Below are positions 11,861 through 21,971 of a stretch of DNA of 40,802 bases, piece by piece (within the stretch, counting starts at the first letter, position 1; each line of letters opens with the position of its first letter). The stretch lies in contig CACPHX010000012.1 of NCBI GenBank assembly GCA_902633975.1, positions 1 to 40,802 on the forward strand, read 5' to 3'. The stretch is from an uncultured Marinoscillum sp. (lineage in GTDB: Bacteria > Bacteroidota > Bacteroidia > Cytophagales > MED-G16). The translations under genes were made by a program, and so were the position numbers. The notes under the pieces are model-generated. The model was not told where the DNA came from. It saw nothing but the letters and a program-made list of their open reading frames with translations, and ran no database searches.

Positions 11861-12493
11861 ATGTCAGGATTAATTGGTAGGAAATTAGGTATGACTAGCA
11901 TATTCGATGCTAGAGGCAATAATGTAGGCTGTACAGTTATTGAAGCTGGTCCTTGCTATGTAACTCAAATCAAAAATATTGATAAAGATGGTTACAAGTC
12001 AATCCAACTTGCATTTGATGAGTTGAAGTCTAATAAAATAAATAAATCTGTCAAAGGACACTTTAATTCCTCGAAAATTTCTCCTAAAAAGAAGCTATTT
12101 GAATTTAGAAATTTTAGAAAGGATTTTGATAACAAGGTTAAACTTGGAATGGAGATTAAAGTGGATGATATATTCAGTGAAAATGAATTTTTAGATGTCA
12201 CTGCTGTTTCAAAGGGAAAAGGCTTTCAAGGCGTTGTTAAAAGACATAATTTTTCTGGTGTAGGTCAAAGTACCCACGGCCAGCATAATAGAAATAGAGC
12301 TCCTGGTTCAATTGGTGCTGGTTCAACACCCTCGAGAGTTTTTAAGGGTATGAGAATGGCAGGTAGAACTGGTGGAGATAAAGTTACCATTCAGAACTTG
12401 AAAATTTATAAGATTGATTCCAACCATAATTTAATCTATGTTGGAGGATCTGTTCCTGGATCAATAAACACTTATGTAATATTATCAAATTAA
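11861..12493 (+). CDS. rplC: 50S ribosomal protein L3
   Basis: L3 is an early-assembling 23S-binding protein that reaches to the peptidyl transferase centre. The product is 210 aa. It starts with the family hallmark [13 protein letters not shown] and carries the central loop block from [17 protein letters not shown] (including [10 protein letters not shown]) to [14 protein letters not shown]. It is the first gene behind the rpsJ-rplC gap promoter and is followed by rplD after 2 bases. The upstream leader has no Shine-Dalgarno sequence, only an A-rich stretch, as is usual for this phylum. Confidence 0.98.
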   Translation: MSGLIGRKLGMTSIFDARGNNVGCTVIEAGPCYVTQIKNIDKDGYKSIQLAFDELKSNKINKSVKGHFNSSKISPKKKLFEFRNFRKDFDNKVKLGMEIKVDDIFSENEFLDVTAVSKGKGFQGVVKRHNFSGVGQSTHGQHNRNRAPGSIGAGSTPSRVFKGMRMAGRTGGDKVTIQNLKIYKIDSNHNLIYVGGSVPGSINTYVILSN

Positions 12494-12495
12494 CA

Positions 12496-13122
12496 ATGAA
12501 ATTAGATATAAGTAAAATTTCAGGTAAAGCTAGTGGTAAGAAAATTAATCTTTCTGACAAAATATTTGCTATTAAACCTAATGACCATGCTATATATCTT
12601 GATGTTAAAAGCTACCTTAAAAATCAAAGACAAGGAAATTCTAAAGTAAAAGGTAGATCTGAGATTATTGGCTCAACAAGAAAGATTAAAAAACAAAAAG
12701 GCACTGGAACTGCAAGAGCAGGAAGTATAAAGTCGCCACTTTTTAAGGGTGGAGGACAAATTTTTGGTCCACAACCTAGAGATTACAAAAATAAAGTAAA
12801 TAAAAAAGTTAAAGATCTTGCTAGAAAATCAGCTCTTTCACATAAGATAAAAGATAAATCATTAACTGTAGTAGAAAACTTCACCCTCAAATCTCCAAAA
12901 ACTAAAGATTTTTTCAAAATATTGACTAGCCTATCAGTTGAAAATAAAAAGTCACTTTTATTTTTAGCCGAAACTGATAAAAACCTGATTTTATCGTCAA
13001 ACAATATATCGAATACAATAGTAAAAAATATAAGCGATATTAATACATATGACATTATTAATGCTGATAATGTAATTTTTATTGAGGAATCAGTATCAAA
13101 ACTTAATGAAATATTAGACTAA
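12496..13122 (+). CDS. rplD: 50S ribosomal protein L4
   Basis: L4 (family L4/L1e) binds 23S rRNA and lines the exit-tunnel constriction with its extended loop. The product is 208 aa. The loop is recognisable by its glycine/arginine-rich block (KQKGTGTARAGS, then FKGGGQIFGPQPRDY). The C-terminal half is the usual globular domain. In gamma-proteobacteria L4 autoregulates the S10 operon; no matching leader structure is recognisable here. Its stop overlaps the rplW start by 1 base (TAATG). Confidence 0.97.
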   Translation: MKLDISKISGKASGKKINLSDKIFAIKPNDHAIYLDVKSYLKNQRQGNSKVKGRSEIIGSTRKIKKQKGTGTARAGSIKSPLFKGGGQIFGPQPRDYKNKVNKKVKDLARKSALSHKIKDKSLTVVENFTLKSPKTKDFFKILTSLSVENKKSLLFLAETDKNLILSSNNISNTIVKNISDINTYDIINADNVIFIEESVSKLNEILD

Positions 13123-13409
13123 TGGCTATTTTGATTAAACCTATACTTACTGAAAAAGCTACTGCATCAAATGATTCTGGGAAATTTTATTTTATGGTTA
13201 ATAGGAAAGCTAATAAAGTCCAAGTAAGAAAGGCTGTTGAGAAAACTTACAATGTAAACGTAGTTAGTATTAAAACTATGAATGTATTAGGAAAATCAAT
13301 TTCTAAGTTTACTAAGACTGGAATTGTAAATGGAAGAAAACCATCTTACAAGAAAGCAATTGTTCAATTAAAAGAAGGAGAGTTTATAGACTTCTATTCT
13401 CAAATATAA
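13122..13409 (+). CDS. rplW: 50S ribosomal protein L23
   Basis: L23 lies at the tunnel exit and is the docking site for trigger factor and signal recognition particle. The product is 95 aa, of normal length. Family features are the N-terminal ILIKPILTEKAT and the central YFMVNRKANKVQVRKAVEKTYNV split around the conserved NK and KAVE positions. The start overlaps the rplD stop by one base, and rplB starts 3 bases after its stop. Confidence 0.97.
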   Translation: MAILIKPILTEKATASNDSGKFYFMVNRKANKVQVRKAVEKTYNVNVVSIKTMNVLGKSISKFTKTGIVNGRKPSYKKAIVQLKEGEFIDFYSQI

Positions 13410-13412
13410 GAT

Positions 13413-14231
13413 ATGAGTAAGAAAATTAAACCTACTACACCTGGATTAAGATTTAGAGTTCCTCCATCATTCGATGAAATTACATCAAGCTCACCTGAGA
13501 AATCATTATTAAAAACACTTAAGAAGTCAGGTGGTAGAAATAGTAAGGGAAAGATGACTGTTAGAAATATTGGAGGAGGACATAAAAAGAAAATAAGATT
13601 AATCGATTTTAAGAGAATAAAAGATGGAATTGTAGCAAAAGTAAAATCTATTGAGTACGATCCGACCAGATCTGCCAATATTGCATTGATTTATTATATT
13701 GATGGCGAGAAGAGTTATATTATTGCACCTTCGGGCCTTAAAGTTGGAGATTCTGTTGTTTCAGGAAATGATTCTCCAATTGAGATAGGAAATACTCTTT
13801 CACTTGATTTAATTCCATTAGGTAGTATTATTCATAATCTTGAGATTACACCTGGAAAGGGTGCATCAATGGTTAGAAGTGCAGGATCTTTTGCTCAAAT
13901 AGTTGCAAAAGAAGGCAAATATGCTACAGTAAAATTACCTTCGGGTGAAACCAGATTAATATTATTAACTTGTAGAGCAACAATTGGATCAGTCTCCAAC
14001 TCTAACCATATGAATGTTAGATTAGGAAAAGCTGGAAGGAACAGATGGCTAGGAAGAAGGCCAAGAGTAAGAGGGGTTGCAATGAATCCCGTTGATCATC
14101 CAATGGGTGGAGGAGAAGGCAAGGCATCTGGTGGACATCCAAGATCCAGAACTGGTCTTTATAGTAAAGGACTTAAGACAAGAAAAAAAAATAAATACTC
14201 TGATAGATTAATTATTAAAAAAAGAAAATAA
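13413..14231 (+). CDS. rplB: 50S ribosomal protein L2
   Basis: L2 is needed for subunit association and for peptidyl transferase activity. The product is 272 aa. The conserved N-terminal [20 protein letters not shown], the LPSGETRLI segment and the C-terminal block [18 protein letters not shown] (with the histidine next to the catalytic centre) are intact. The start is the ATG 3 bases after rplW. rpsS follows after 9 bases. Confidence 0.98.
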   Translation: MSKKIKPTTPGLRFRVPPSFDEITSSSPEKSLLKTLKKSGGRNSKGKMTVRNIGGGHKKKIRLIDFKRIKDGIVAKVKSIEYDPTRSANIALIYYIDGEKSYIIAPSGLKVGDSVVSGNDSPIEIGNTLSLDLIPLGSIIHNLEITPGKGASMVRSAGSFAQIVAKEGKYATVKLPSGETRLILLTCRATIGSVSNSNHMNVRLGKAGRNRWLGRRPRVRGVAMNPVDHPMGGGEGKASGGHPRSRTGLYSKGLKTRKKNKYSDRLIIKKRK

Positions 14232-14240
14232 TAATAAAAA

Positions 14241-14510
14241 ATGGCTAGATCTCTCAAAAAAGGACCCTACATTGATTTTAGACTTAAGAAGAAAGTCGAT
14301 GAAGCCAATGATAATGGTTCAAAAAGTGTAATTAAAACTTGGTCAAGGAGGTCAATGATATCTCCCGATTTTGTCGGTCACACATTTGGTGTACACAATG
14401 GAAATAAATTTATTCCTGTATTTGTTACAGAAAATATGGTTGGACATAAATTAGGAGAGTTTTCACCTACTAGAAATTTTAGGGGTCATATTAATAAGAA
14501 GAATAAATAA
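14241..14510 (+). CDS. rpsS: 30S ribosomal protein S19
   Basis: S19 is a 30S head protein that pairs with S13 near the A-site finger. The 89-aa product has the invariant beginning [12 protein letters not shown], the middle [20 protein letters not shown] and the ending [13 protein letters not shown]. It overlaps the next gene, rplV, by 1 base (TAATG). Confidence 0.98.
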   Translation: MARSLKKGPYIDFRLKKKVDEANDNGSKSVIKTWSRRSMISPDFVGHTFGVHNGNKFIPVFVTENMVGHKLGEFSPTRNFRGHINKKNK

Positions 14511-14884
14511 TGGAAGCAGTAGCAAAACTTAGAAATGTTCCTACATCGACAAGAAAAATGAGGTTAATTGCAGATCTTATTAGAGGTAAAGGTGTCGATT
14601 TAGCTTTAAATACTCTAAAATTTGATTCAAAAATAGGTTCAAAAAGAATGGAAAAGCTTTTACTTTCAGCTATTGCAAATTGGCAAGAAAAAAATAAAGA
14701 CTCTAAAATTGAGGACTCTGATCTTTTTATCAAAGAGATATTTGTTGATGGAGGAAAGGTAATAAAAAGATTAAGACCCGCTCCTCAGGGAAGAGCTCAC
14801 AGAATTAGAAAAAGATCAAATCATATTACAATGATTTTAGATAGTTTAAATAAAACTGAAAAAAAAGATGGGACAAAAAATTAA
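14510..14884 (+). CDS. rplV: 50S ribosomal protein L22
   Basis: L22 contacts all 23S domains and forms, with L4, the exit-tunnel constriction. The 124-aa product shows the N-terminal [18 protein letters not shown] and the tunnel hairpin with [19 protein letters not shown]. Its last 17 bases overlap the start of rpsC (14868-14884), the largest overlap in the ribosomal cluster, implying coupled translation. Confidence 0.97.
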   Translation: MEAVAKLRNVPTSTRKMRLIADLIRGKGVDLALNTLKFDSKIGSKRMEKLLLSAIANWQEKNKDSKIEDSDLFIKEIFVDGGKVIKRLRPAPQGRAHRIRKRSNHITMILDSLNKTEKKDGTKN

Positions 14885-15542
14885 CCCTATAGGTTTAAGG
14901 CTTGGAATCATTAAGGGTTGGGAATCCAGCTGGTATGGAGGTAAAAACTTCTCTGAAAAGATTGTTGAAGACCAAAAAATAAGAGATTATATTTTGCTAA
15001 GAATACCAAAAGGTGGTATTTCAAAAATAGTAATAGAGAGAACTATAAAATTATTAGAAATCACAATACATTCGGCCCGTCCAGGTATTATAATTGGTAA
15101 AGGTGGTGCTGAAGTTGAAAAACTTAAGCAAGAACTAAAAAAGCTTACTGGAAAAGACATTCAGATAAATATATTTGAAATAAAAAGACCAGAAGTTGAC
15201 GCCAAACTTATTGGTGATTCAATTGCTCAACAATTAAGAGCTAGAATCTCGCATAGAAGAGCCATGAAACAAGCAATAGCATCTGCTATGAGAGTAGGTG
15301 CAAAAGGCATTAAGGTAAAAGTTTCAGGAAGGATTGGAGGTGCAGAGATGGCTAGATCTGAACAGTACAAAGAAGGCAGAACTCCTCTTCACACAATAAG
15401 AGCTGATATTGACTACGCAATATGTGAATCTCAAACAATATATGGTAAGATTGGTGTAAAAGTGTGGGTTTACAAAGGTGAAGTAGTTGGTAAAAGAAAT
15501 TTATCGTTAAACGTAGGAAATAAAAATTCATTCAAGGTATAA
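14868..15542 (+). CDS. rpsC: 30S ribosomal protein S3
   Basis: S3 forms part of the mRNA entry tunnel and has helicase-associated activity. The product is 224 aa. It begins [14 protein letters not shown], has the KH domain with the [16 protein letters not shown] loop (about residues 68-84), and the C-terminal domain with [12 protein letters not shown]. The ATG at 14868 sits inside the rplV coding region; the conserved N-terminus confirms this start. Confidence 0.98.
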   Translation: MGQKINPIGLRLGIIKGWESSWYGGKNFSEKIVEDQKIRDYILLRIPKGGISKIVIERTIKLLEITIHSARPGIIIGKGGAEVEKLKQELKKLTGKDIQINIFEIKRPEVDAKLIGDSIAQQLRARISHRRAMKQAIASAMRVGAKGIKVKVSGRIGGAEMARSEQYKEGRTPLHTIRADIDYAICESQTIYGKIGVKVWVYKGEVVGKRNLSLNVGNKNSFKV

Positions 15543-15551
15543 TTAGAAAAA

Positions 15552-15971
15552 ATGTTACAACCAAAGAGAACAAAATTCAGAAAGAAACAGAAGGGAAGAG
15601 TTAAAGGAATCGCTCAAAGAGGCCATACAATAAGTTTTGGATCTTTTGGTATTAAATCATTAGAGTCTGGTTGGATAACTTCTAGGCAAATTGAGGCTGC
15701 TAGGATAGCTGTAACCAGAAAAATGAAAAGAGAAGGCCAGGTTTGGATAAGAATCTTTCCTGATAAGCCTGTAACAAAAAAACCAGCCGAGGTTAGGATG
15801 GGTAAAGGTAAAGGAGCCCCTGAGTACTGGGTTGCAGTTGTAAAACCTGGAACAATAATGTTTGAAGCTGGTGGAGTCACCACCGAGCTTGCTAAAGAGG
15901 CACTTAGACTTGCTGCTCAGAAACTACCAGTAAGAACAAAATTTGTAACTAGAAGAGATTATGTAGATTAA
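15552..15971 (+). CDS. rplP: 50S ribosomal protein L16
   Basis: L16 is a late-assembly protein near the A site that helps in tRNA accommodation. The product is 139 aa with [16 protein letters not shown] at the start, [13 protein letters not shown], then [19 protein letters not shown] and the C-terminal LPVRTKFV. It lies 9 bases after rpsC and 1 base before rpmC, in the standard order. Confidence 0.98.
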   Translation: MLQPKRTKFRKKQKGRVKGIAQRGHTISFGSFGIKSLESGWITSRQIEAARIAVTRKMKREGQVWIRIFPDKPVTKKPAEVRMGKGKGAPEYWVAVVKPGTIMFEAGGVTTELAKEALRLAAQKLPVRTKFVTRRDYVD

Positions 15972-15972
15972 T

Positions 15973-16158
15973 ATGAAGAATTCTGAACTTAGAGCACTGT
16001 CAATTGATGAACTCAATAAAAAACTGGTTGTTGAGAAGGATAATTTGGAAAAGCTTATCTTTTCCCATGCTGCCACTCCTATTGAAAATCCTATGAAAAT
16101 TAAAGTTGCTAGGAAATTTGTTGCTAGAATAAAAACAGAGATAAATAATAAAAAATAA
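15973..16158 (+). CDS. rpmC: 50S ribosomal protein L29
   Basis: L29 is a small two-helix protein next to L23 at the tunnel exit. The 61-aa product has the family start [18 protein letters not shown] and a C-terminal basic helix ending in TEINNKK. It starts one base after rplP, and its stop overlaps the rpsQ start by one base (TAATG). Confidence 0.95.
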   Translation: MKNSELRALSIDELNKKLVVEKDNLEKLIFSHAATPIENPMKIKVARKFVARIKTEINNKK

Positions 16159-16412
16159 TGGAAAGAAATTTAAGAAAACAAAGGGAGGGCATAGTTACTA
16201 GTAACAAAATGGATAAAACTATTACTGTTGAAGTACTTAGAAGGGTTAAACATCCTATCTATGGAAAATTTGTAAAGAAAACTTCAAAATTAACAGCACA
16301 CGACGAGGAGAACAAATGTGACATAGGTGATTTAGTAAGAGTAATGGAATCAAAACCAATTAGTAAAAATAAGAGGTGGAGATTAACAAAAATTGTAGAA
16401 AAAGTCAAATAA
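16158..16412 (+). CDS. rpsQ: 30S ribosomal protein S17
   Basis: S17 is a primary 16S-binding OB-fold protein. The 84-aa product has [19 protein letters not shown] near its start, followed by [15 protein letters not shown] and the C-terminal [14 protein letters not shown]. It overlaps rpmC by one base and is followed by rplN after 1 base. Confidence 0.97.
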   Translation: MERNLRKQREGIVTSNKMDKTITVEVLRRVKHPIYGKFVKKTSKLTAHDEENKCDIGDLVRVMESKPISKNKRWRLTKIVEKVK

Positions 16413-16413
16413 T

Positions 16414-16782
16414 ATGATTCAACAAGAGAGTAGACTTAAGGTTGCTGACAATAGTGGTGCTAGGGAGGTATTATGTATAAGAGTCCTTGGTGGTACTAAA
16501 AAAAGATATGCATCTGTTGGAGATAAGATTGTCGTCTCTGTTAAAAATGCAATTCCTTCAGGTAACGTTAAAAAAGGTTCTGTATCAAGAGCAGTTGTGG
16601 TAAGGACTAAGAAAGAAGTTAGGAGAAAGGATGGTTCTTATATAAGATTTGAAGATAATGCTGCTATTCTTTTAAGCGAGAATGATGAATTAAAAGGAAC
16701 AAGGGTATTTGGTCCCGTTGCAAGAGAGTTGAGAGAAAAAAACTTTATGAAAATTGTTTCACTAGCCCCTGAGGTTTTATAA
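16414..16782 (+). CDS. rplN: 50S ribosomal protein L14
   Basis: L14 is at the subunit interface and is the target of the silencing factor RsfS in other bacteria. The 122-aa product has the classical start [19 protein letters not shown], the central [17 protein letters not shown] and the ending [23 protein letters not shown] in pieces matching the family. Length is exactly typical. Confidence 0.98.
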   Translation: MIQQESRLKVADNSGAREVLCIRVLGGTKKRYASVGDKIVVSVKNAIPSGNVKKGSVSRAVVVRTKKEVRRKDGSYIRFEDNAAILLSENDELKGTRVFGPVARELREKNFMKIVSLAPEVL

Positions 16783-16789
16783 AATAGAG

Positions 16790-17104
16790 ATGAAGATACA
16801 CATTAAAAAGGGAGATACTGTTTTTGTTTTATCGGGTAACGATAAAGGTAAGACAGCAAAGGTTCTAACAGTTTTTCCTGCTAAATATACTGCAATTGTA
16901 GAAGGGCTTAACCTTGTAACCAAACATATAAAGCCATCAGCAGATAATCCAAAGGGCGGTATAGAAAAGCAAGAAGCTCCAATGCATATAAGTAATCTGA
17001 TGTTAGTTGACCCTGCAGATGGTAAGCCAACTAGAATTTACAGGAAGAGAAATAAGGACGGTAAAATTGAAAGAATTTCTAAAAAAACTAATAAAGTTAT
17101 ATAG
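16790..17104 (+). CDS. rplX: 50S ribosomal protein L24
   Basis: L24 initiates 50S assembly by binding the 5' end of 23S rRNA. The 104-aa product has the KOW-motif beginning KKGDTVFVLSGNDKGKTAKV, then EGLNLVTKHIKPS and the conserved EAPMHISNLML. rplE starts immediately after its stop with no gap. Confidence 0.97.
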   Translation: MKIHIKKGDTVFVLSGNDKGKTAKVLTVFPAKYTAIVEGLNLVTKHIKPSADNPKGGIEKQEAPMHISNLMLVDPADGKPTRIYRKRNKDGKIERISKKTNKVI

Positions 17105-17653
17105 ATGGCAACTTCAAGATTAAAGACAAAATATAATGATGAAATTATACCTTCACTGATGGAAACTTTGAAGTTTAAGTCTATTATGCAGGTACCTAAA
17201 ATTAAAAAAATATCTGTTAATCAAGGCCTAGGAGCTGCAGTGAATGATAAAAAGCTTATCCAGTTTAGTGTTGAAGAGTTAACTCAAATAACTGGGCAAA
17301 AAGCTGTTGCTACAAAGGCAAAGAAATCAATCTCTAACTTCAAGTTGAGAGAAGGTATGCCAATCGGAGCTAAAGTAACACTAAGGGGTAACATGATGTA
17401 TGAGTTTTTAGATAGATTAATATCTGTAGCCTTACCAAGAGTAAGAGATTTCCGTGGGCTAAGTAGCAAAGGGTTTGATAAGAATGGAAATTATACTTTA
17501 GGTATCAAAGAACAGATCATTTTTCCTGAGATAAGTATTGATAAGATAAATAAGTTGACAGGTATGAATATTACAATAGTAATTGATTCTAAGTCACCAA
17601 AAGAGAGTTTTGAATTGTTAAAGGCATTTGGTATGCCCTTTATTATAAATTAG
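17105..17653 (+). CDS. rplE: 50S ribosomal protein L5
   Basis: L5 is part of the central protuberance and binds 5S rRNA and P-site tRNA. The 182-aa product has [44 protein letters not shown] and the conserved [19 protein letters not shown] followed by [12 protein letters not shown], each recognisable in segments. The start directly abuts the rplX stop. rpsN follows after 5 bases. Confidence 0.98.
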   Translation: MATSRLKTKYNDEIIPSLMETLKFKSIMQVPKIKKISVNQGLGAAVNDKKLIQFSVEELTQITGQKAVATKAKKSISNFKLREGMPIGAKVTLRGNMMYEFLDRLISVALPRVRDFRGLSSKGFDKNGNYTLGIKEQIIFPEISIDKINKLTGMNITIVIDSKSPKESFELLKAFGMPFIIN

Positions 17654-17658
17654 ATATT

Positions 17659-17928
17659 ATGGCTAAAAACGCAGTTAAAGTTAGAGAATTAAAAAGAAAA
17701 AAGCTTGTTGAAAAGTATGCAGCTAAAAGAAAGGAACTTAAGGCAAAAGGTGATTGGGAAGGCTTGGATAAATTACCAAGGAACTCTTCTGCAGTAAGGT
17801 TACACAACAGATGTAATCTATCCGGAAGGCCAAAAGGATATATGAGAAAATTTGGTATTTCACGTCTTGAATTCAGGAAAATGGCTTCTGAAGGTAAGAT
17901 ACCTGGTATAACTAAAGCAAGTTGGTAA
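17659..17928 (+). CDS. rpsN: 30S ribosomal protein S14 (zinc-free type)
   Basis: S14 is a 30S head protein. The 89-aa product is the long, zinc-independent form: only one cysteine is present (in [19 protein letters not shown]), so no CxxC zinc ribbon can form. The N-terminus [20 protein letters not shown] and the C-terminus [11 protein letters not shown] are family-like. The promoter before rpsH overlaps its last codons. Confidence 0.97.
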   Translation: MAKNAVKVRELKRKKLVEKYAAKRKELKAKGDWEGLDKLPRNSSAVRLHNRCNLSGRPKGYMRKFGISRLEFRKMASEGKIPGITKASW

Positions 17929-17953
17929 TTTTTTATGAAAATGATTAAATTTG
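17922..17953 (+). promoter_or_regulatory. Candidate internal promoter for rpsH onward
   Basis: TAAATTTG (17946-17953) matches TAnnTTTG exactly. TTG at 17922-17924, inside the end of rpsN, lies 21 bases upstream and could be the -33 element. The predicted start near 17958 would give a leader of about 19 bases before the rpsH ATG at 17977. The -33 element is less complete than at the rpsL and rplC promoters. A 48-base gap is unusual inside this otherwise gapless cluster, which supports a regulatory role. Confidence 0.55.
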
Positions 17954-17976
17954 CAATCTTTTTTTAATTAAATAAA

Positions 17977-18375
17977 ATGAATACAGATACAATTTCAGAC
18001 TTCCTTACGAGAATTAGAAACGCGATTCAAGCTAATCATAGAATTGTTGAGATTCCTGCGTCTAATATCAAAAAAGAAATTACAAAAGTTCTACACGAAA
18101 AAGGCTTTATTCTTAACTATAAGTTTGAAGATGAAGGTCCTCAGGGCACGATTAAGATCGCACTAAAATATAATCCTAGAACTAAACAATCTGCAATAGA
18201 GAAAATAAGCAGAATCAGTAAGCCTGGTCTTAGGAAATATGTTGGATTTGATAATCTTCCAAGGGTAATTAACGGTCTTGGTGTTGCAATTTTATCAACC
18301 TCAAAAGGTGTAATAACGGATAAGGAAGCGAGAAAACTAAAAATAGGTGGTGAAGTTTTATGCTACGTATATTAA
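17977..18375 (+). CDS. rpsH: 30S ribosomal protein S8
   Basis: S8 is a primary 16S-binding protein of the platform and autoregulates the spc operon in E. coli. The 132-aa product starts [19 protein letters not shown] and ends with the conserved [22 protein letters not shown], seen in segments. It follows the candidate internal promoter. rplF starts 12 bases after the stop. Confidence 0.98.
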   Translation: MNTDTISDFLTRIRNAIQANHRIVEIPASNIKKEITKVLHEKGFILNYKFEDEGPQGTIKIALKYNPRTKQSAIEKISRISKPGLRKYVGFDNLPRVINGLGVAILSTSKGVITDKEARKLKIGGEVLCYVY

Positions 18376-18387
18376 AAATTTAAAATT

Positions 18388-18939
18388 ATGTCAAGAATAG
18401 GGTTAAATCCAATTAATTTACCAGAAGGAGTCACAGTAAGTGTCCAAGGATCCAATATCAATGTAAAGGGTCCTAAAGGTGAGCTTAACCAAAAATTTGA
18501 TTCTGATTTTAAGATTAGTATTGATGATAATATTCTTACCATCAAAAGACCATCTGAAATTAAAAAACATAAATCACTTCATGGTCTATACAGATCTCTA
18601 ATTAATAATTGTGTTGTTGGAGTATCTGAAGGTTATGAATTGCAATTAGAATTAATAGGTGTTGGATACAAAGCATCGAATCAAGGCAACTTGTTAAATC
18701 TAACACTTGGTTACTCACATAACATATATTTCCAAGTTCCTGAAGAGATCAAAGTAACGACTGAGATGCAGAAAGGTAAACCACCAGTTATTACGTTGAA
18801 TGGAAATGACAAACAACTCATTGGTCAGATTGCTGCAAAGCTAAAATCTCTAAGACCAATTGAACCATATAAAGGAAAAGGAATAAAGTTTGTTGGTGAA
18901 TATGTTAGAAGAAAAGTTGGTAAAACAGCTGCGGCTTAA
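18388..18939 (+). CDS. rplF: 50S ribosomal protein L6
   Basis: L6 lies near the sarcin-ricin loop and the GTPase factor site. The 183-aa product starts MSRIGLNPINLPEGV, has two L6 repeats, and carries the C-terminal hallmark GQIAAKLKSLRPIEPYKGKG followed by RRKVGKTAA. Spacing to neighbours is 12 and 11 bases. Confidence 0.98.
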   Translation: MSRIGLNPINLPEGVTVSVQGSNINVKGPKGELNQKFDSDFKISIDDNILTIKRPSEIKKHKSLHGLYRSLINNCVVGVSEGYELQLELIGVGYKASNQGNLLNLTLGYSHNIYFQVPEEIKVTTEMQKGKPPVITLNGNDKQLIGQIAAKLKSLRPIEPYKGKGIKFVGEYVRRKVGKTAAA

Positions 18940-18950
18940 ATAATAGAATT

Positions 18951-19301
18951 ATGAGTTTCGATAAAGAAAGTAGAAGATTAAAAATTAGAAAAAGTATTCG
19001 TTCTAAAATATCTGGAACTAATGAAAGACCGAGAATTTCGGTTTTTAAGAGTAATAAGTCTATTTATTCTCAGATAATAGATGATAAGAAAGGACACACT
19101 TTGGTATCGACATCTTCTTCAGATGTAAAAATGTTTGGTAAAAACAACTTAGAATCTTGTAAGAAAGTTGGTCTTAAGCTTGCAGAAAAAGCTAAGAAAA
19201 AAGGAATAAAATCTGTTCTCTTCGATAGGAGTGGTTACAGGTATCATGGTAGAATCAAATCTTTTGCTGATGGCGCAAGAGAGGGTGGTTTAAAGTTTTA
19301 A
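18951..19301 (+). CDS. rplR: 50S ribosomal protein L18
   Basis: L18 binds 5S rRNA in the central protuberance. The 116-aa product has [20 protein letters not shown] in its core and [24 protein letters not shown] at the end (in segments), typical of the family. It is followed by rpsE after 2 bases. Confidence 0.97.
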   Translation: MSFDKESRRLKIRKSIRSKISGTNERPRISVFKSNKSIYSQIIDDKKGHTLVSTSSSDVKMFGKNNLESCKKVGLKLAEKAKKKGIKSVLFDRSGYRYHGRIKSFADGAREGGLKF

Positions 19302-19303
19302 TT

Positions 19304-19807
19304 ATGAAAAATGTAAAAGCAAGTGACTTAGAATTAAAAGAAAAAGTTGTCTCTATTCAGAGAGTAGCAAAAGTTGTAAAGGGTGGTAGAAGATTTAGTT
19401 TTTCGGCTATTGTCGTTGTAGGTAATGAAAATGGAGTAGTTGGTTATGGACTAGGTAAAGCCAATGAGGTTACAAATGCAATAATTAAGGGTACTGATGA
19501 TGCTAAAAAGAATTTGATTAACGTTCCTGTTTATAAAAATACTATACCTCATGAGGTTTTAGGTAAGTATGGTGGTGGATTGGTTCTAATGAAACCTGCA
19601 TCTGCGGGAACTGGAGTTATTGCTGGTGGTGCAATGAGAGCAGTTATGGAAAGTGCTGGCATTAAGGATGTTTTAGCTAAGTCTAAAGGCTCTTCAAATC
19701 CTCATAACGTTGTGAAAGCAACTTTTAATGGTTTAATGAGGTTAAGAGATCCTCTTGCGATATCAAAACAGAGAGGTGTAAGTTTAAATAAGATATTCAA
19801 TGGCTAA
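19304..19807 (+). CDS. rpsE: 30S ribosomal protein S5
   Basis: S5 is part of the mRNA entry tunnel and of accuracy control (ram mutations). The 167-aa product has the N-terminal double-stranded RNA-binding-like domain with [19 protein letters not shown], then [10 protein letters not shown], and the C-terminal domain with [15 protein letters not shown] and [16 protein letters not shown]. Its last 8 bases overlap rpmD. Confidence 0.98.
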   Translation: MKNVKASDLELKEKVVSIQRVAKVVKGGRRFSFSAIVVVGNENGVVGYGLGKANEVTNAIIKGTDDAKKNLINVPVYKNTIPHEVLGKYGGGLVLMKPASAGTGVIAGGAMRAVMESAGIKDVLAKSKGSSNPHNVVKATFNGLMRLRDPLAISKQRGVSLNKIFNG

Positions 19808-19994
19808 GCAAAAATTCAAAAAGGTTGTTATTACTCAGACTAAGAGTACAATATCTCAAACATTGAGACAAAAAAGAACCATATCAGCGCTTGGTCTCGG
19901 TAAAATTAATAAATCAGTTGAGAAAGAACTTTCTCCTCAAGTCGCAGGGATGATAAGTAAGGTAAATCATTTAATTGAAGTTAAAGAAGTTTAA
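19800..19994 (+). CDS. rpmD: 50S ribosomal protein L30
   Basis: L30 is a small 50S protein. The 64-aa product has the family core [20 protein letters not shown] and [12 protein letters not shown]. The ATG at 19800 lies inside rpsE (8-base overlap), and the conserved MAKQKFKKV start supports it. rplO begins one base after the stop. Confidence 0.95.
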   Translation: MAKQKFKKVVITQTKSTISQTLRQKRTISALGLGKINKSVEKELSPQVAGMISKVNHLIEVKEV

Positions 19995-19995
19995 G

Positions 19996-20451
19996 ATGAA
20001 ACTACATACATTAAAACCAGCTAAAGGCTCTACAAAAAAAGGAAAAAGGATTGCAAGAGGTCAGGGTTCAGGACGTGGAGGTACCTCAACAAGAGGTCAC
20101 AAAGGAGCTCAGTCAAGGTCTGGTTATTCTAGAAAGGCTGGCTTTGAAGGTGGACAAATGCCACTACAAAGAAGAGTTCCAAAATTCGGATTTAAATCTC
20201 CAAACAGAATTGAAACAAAACCAATAAACCTAGATACGCTTCAAGAGATTTGTGACAAATCAAAAGTCAAAGAAATTAATCCTGATTTTTTATCTAAAAA
20301 TGGGTATGCGAGTAAAAATGATCTGATAAAGATACTAGGTAGAGGTAAGTTAACTTCAAAAGTTAATGTTACTTCTCATTATTTTTCTCGATCAGCTGTA
20401 AAGGCTATTGAAAAGTCAGGTGGTAAAGTAAAGAAATTATTTAATGATTAA
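19996..20451 (+). CDS. rplO: 50S ribosomal protein L15
   Basis: L15 is a late-assembly 50S protein with a long basic N-terminal arm. With the ATG at 19996 the product is 151 aa and begins [18 protein letters not shown], the normal L15 start; an in-frame TTG at 19975 would add seven residues and is not supported. The glycine-rich arm ([20 protein letters not shown]) and [18 protein letters not shown] are intact. The last 8 bases overlap secY. Confidence 0.97.
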   Translation: MKLHTLKPAKGSTKKGKRIARGQGSGRGGTSTRGHKGAQSRSGYSRKAGFEGGQMPLQRRVPKFGFKSPNRIETKPINLDTLQEICDKSKVKEINPDFLSKNGYASKNDLIKILGRGKLTSKVNVTSHYFSRSAVKAIEKSGGKVKKLFND

Positions 20452-21748
20452 ACTTTTTGAGACAATTAAGAATATCTTCTCAATTGAGGAACTAAGAGAT
20501 AGGATTATTAATACTGTAGGTTTTTTAATAATCTTTAGGCTAGGTTCTTTTGTTGTTTTACCTGGTATTGATCCATCAAAGCTTCAACAGAGCGCTGGTG
20601 GTATTTTTGGTCTTCTTGACACTTTTCTTGGTGGAGCTTTCAGTAACGCATCAATTTTTGCTTTAGGTATTATGCCTTATATATCTGCCTCAATCGTTGT
20701 GCAGCTACTTGGTGTTGCCTTGCCTTATTTTCAGAAGCTTCAAAAGGAGGGAGATAGTGGAAGAAAGAAAATGACTCAAATAACAAGGTATCTAACAATA
20801 ATAATTTGTATGTTCCAAAGTACTGCATATCTATCAGGAACTATACCAAGTGATGCAATACTTGTAGAAAATAGATTTTTATTTACTTTATCTAGTATGA
20901 TTATACTAACATCTGGTACAATATTCTGTATGTGGCTAGGAGAAAAAATAACGGATAAGGGGATTGGAAATGGTATCTCTATGCTCATCATGATAGGGAT
21001 AATTTCAAGATTTCCTGGAAGTATTGTTGCTGAAGCCTTGTCAAAGGGTATGAACCAAGCTCTATTCTTTATCCTTGAGATTATTGTCCTCTTCTTAGTT
21101 GTGATGTTTACTGTCATGCTGGTTCAGGCAATCAGAAGAATACCAATACAATATGCTAAACAAGTCGTTGGATCAAGTCTGTACGGAGGTAAAAGGCAGT
21201 ACCTACCCCTGAAAGTTAATTCATCAGGAGTGATGCCTATAATATTTGCTCAGGCATTAATGTTTTTACCTGCTATAATTGGTTTACAGTTTGCAGAAAA
21301 TTCAGATTTTTTTCAATATATTGCAACCTCTTTTTCAAACATGCAGTCTTGGTTGTATAATGTAACATTTGCAGTTTTGATAATTGCTTTCACTTTTTTC
21401 TACACTGCAATCACTGTCAACCCAAATAAGATGGCTGATGACATGAAAAGAAACAATGGGTTTATTCCCGGAATAAAGCCTGGCCCTGATACATCTGATT
21501 TTATTTCTAATGTAATGGACAGGATAACCTTACCTGGGTCTATTCTCCTTGCAATTGTAGCTATATTACCTGCTTTTGCAATGATTTTTGGTGTAAATCA
21601 GAGCTTTGCTCAGTTTTATGGTGGAACATCTTTGCTGATTATGGTTGGTGTTATTTTAGATACATTGCAGCAAATTGAAAGTTATTTACTGATGAGGCAT
21701 TATGATGGCATGATGAAATCAGGTAAAGTTAAAGGTAGAAGTGTTTAA
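20444..21748 (+). CDS. secY: Protein translocase subunit SecY
   Basis: SecY is the channel of the Sec translocon in the inner membrane. The 434-aa product has about ten hydrophobic segments. Recognisable blocks are [13 protein letters not shown] (first membrane segment), [32 protein letters not shown] (plug and TM2, in segments), [16 protein letters not shown] and the [16 protein letters not shown] region, and the end with [18 protein letters not shown]. The start lies inside rplO. infA follows directly; no adk or map gene separates them. Confidence 0.98.
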   Translation: MIKLFETIKNIFSIEELRDRIINTVGFLIIFRLGSFVVLPGIDPSKLQQSAGGIFGLLDTFLGGAFSNASIFALGIMPYISASIVVQLLGVALPYFQKLQKEGDSGRKKMTQITRYLTIIICMFQSTAYLSGTIPSDAILVENRFLFTLSSMIILTSGTIFCMWLGEKITDKGIGNGISMLIMIGIISRFPGSIVAEALSKGMNQALFFILEIIVLFLVVMFTVMLVQAIRRIPIQYAKQVVGSSLYGGKRQYLPLKVNSSGVMPIIFAQALMFLPAIIGLQFAENSDFFQYIATSFSNMQSWLYNVTFAVLIIAFTFFYTAITVNPNKMADDMKRNNGFIPGIKPGPDTSDFISNVMDRITLPGSILLAIVAILPAFAMIFGVNQSFAQFYGGTSLLIMVGVILDTLQQIESYLLMRHYDGMMKSGKVKGRSV

Positions 21749-21751
21749 TTT

Positions 21752-21970
21752 ATGGCGAAACAAAAGGCAATAGAACAAGACGGTGTAGTTACTGAAGCTC
21801 TTTCAAATGCTATGTTCAGGGTAAAATTAGACAATGGTCATATTGTGACGGCTCATATTTCAGGTAAGATGAGAATGTTTTACATCAGATTATTACCTGG
21901 AGATAAAGTTAAACTTGAGATGTCACCTTATGATTTAACTAAGGCTAGAATAACGTTTAGATATAAATAA
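21752..21970 (+). CDS. infA: Translation initiation factor IF-1
   Basis: IF-1 is a one-domain OB-fold factor that occupies the ribosomal A site during initiation. The 72-aa product has the family sequence [22 protein letters not shown], then [30 protein letters not shown] and RITFRYK, each segment matching. It lies 3 bases after secY and just before rpmJ. Confidence 0.98.
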   Translation: MAKQKAIEQDGVVTEALSNAMFRVKLDNGHIVTAHISGKMRMFYIRLLPGDKVKLEMSPYDLTKARITFRYK

Positions 21971-21971
21971 T

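Noticed and set aside
19975..19995. TTG at 19975 as rplO start
   Set aside because: It would add seven residues inside rpmD; the ATG at 19996 gives the conserved L15 beginning.
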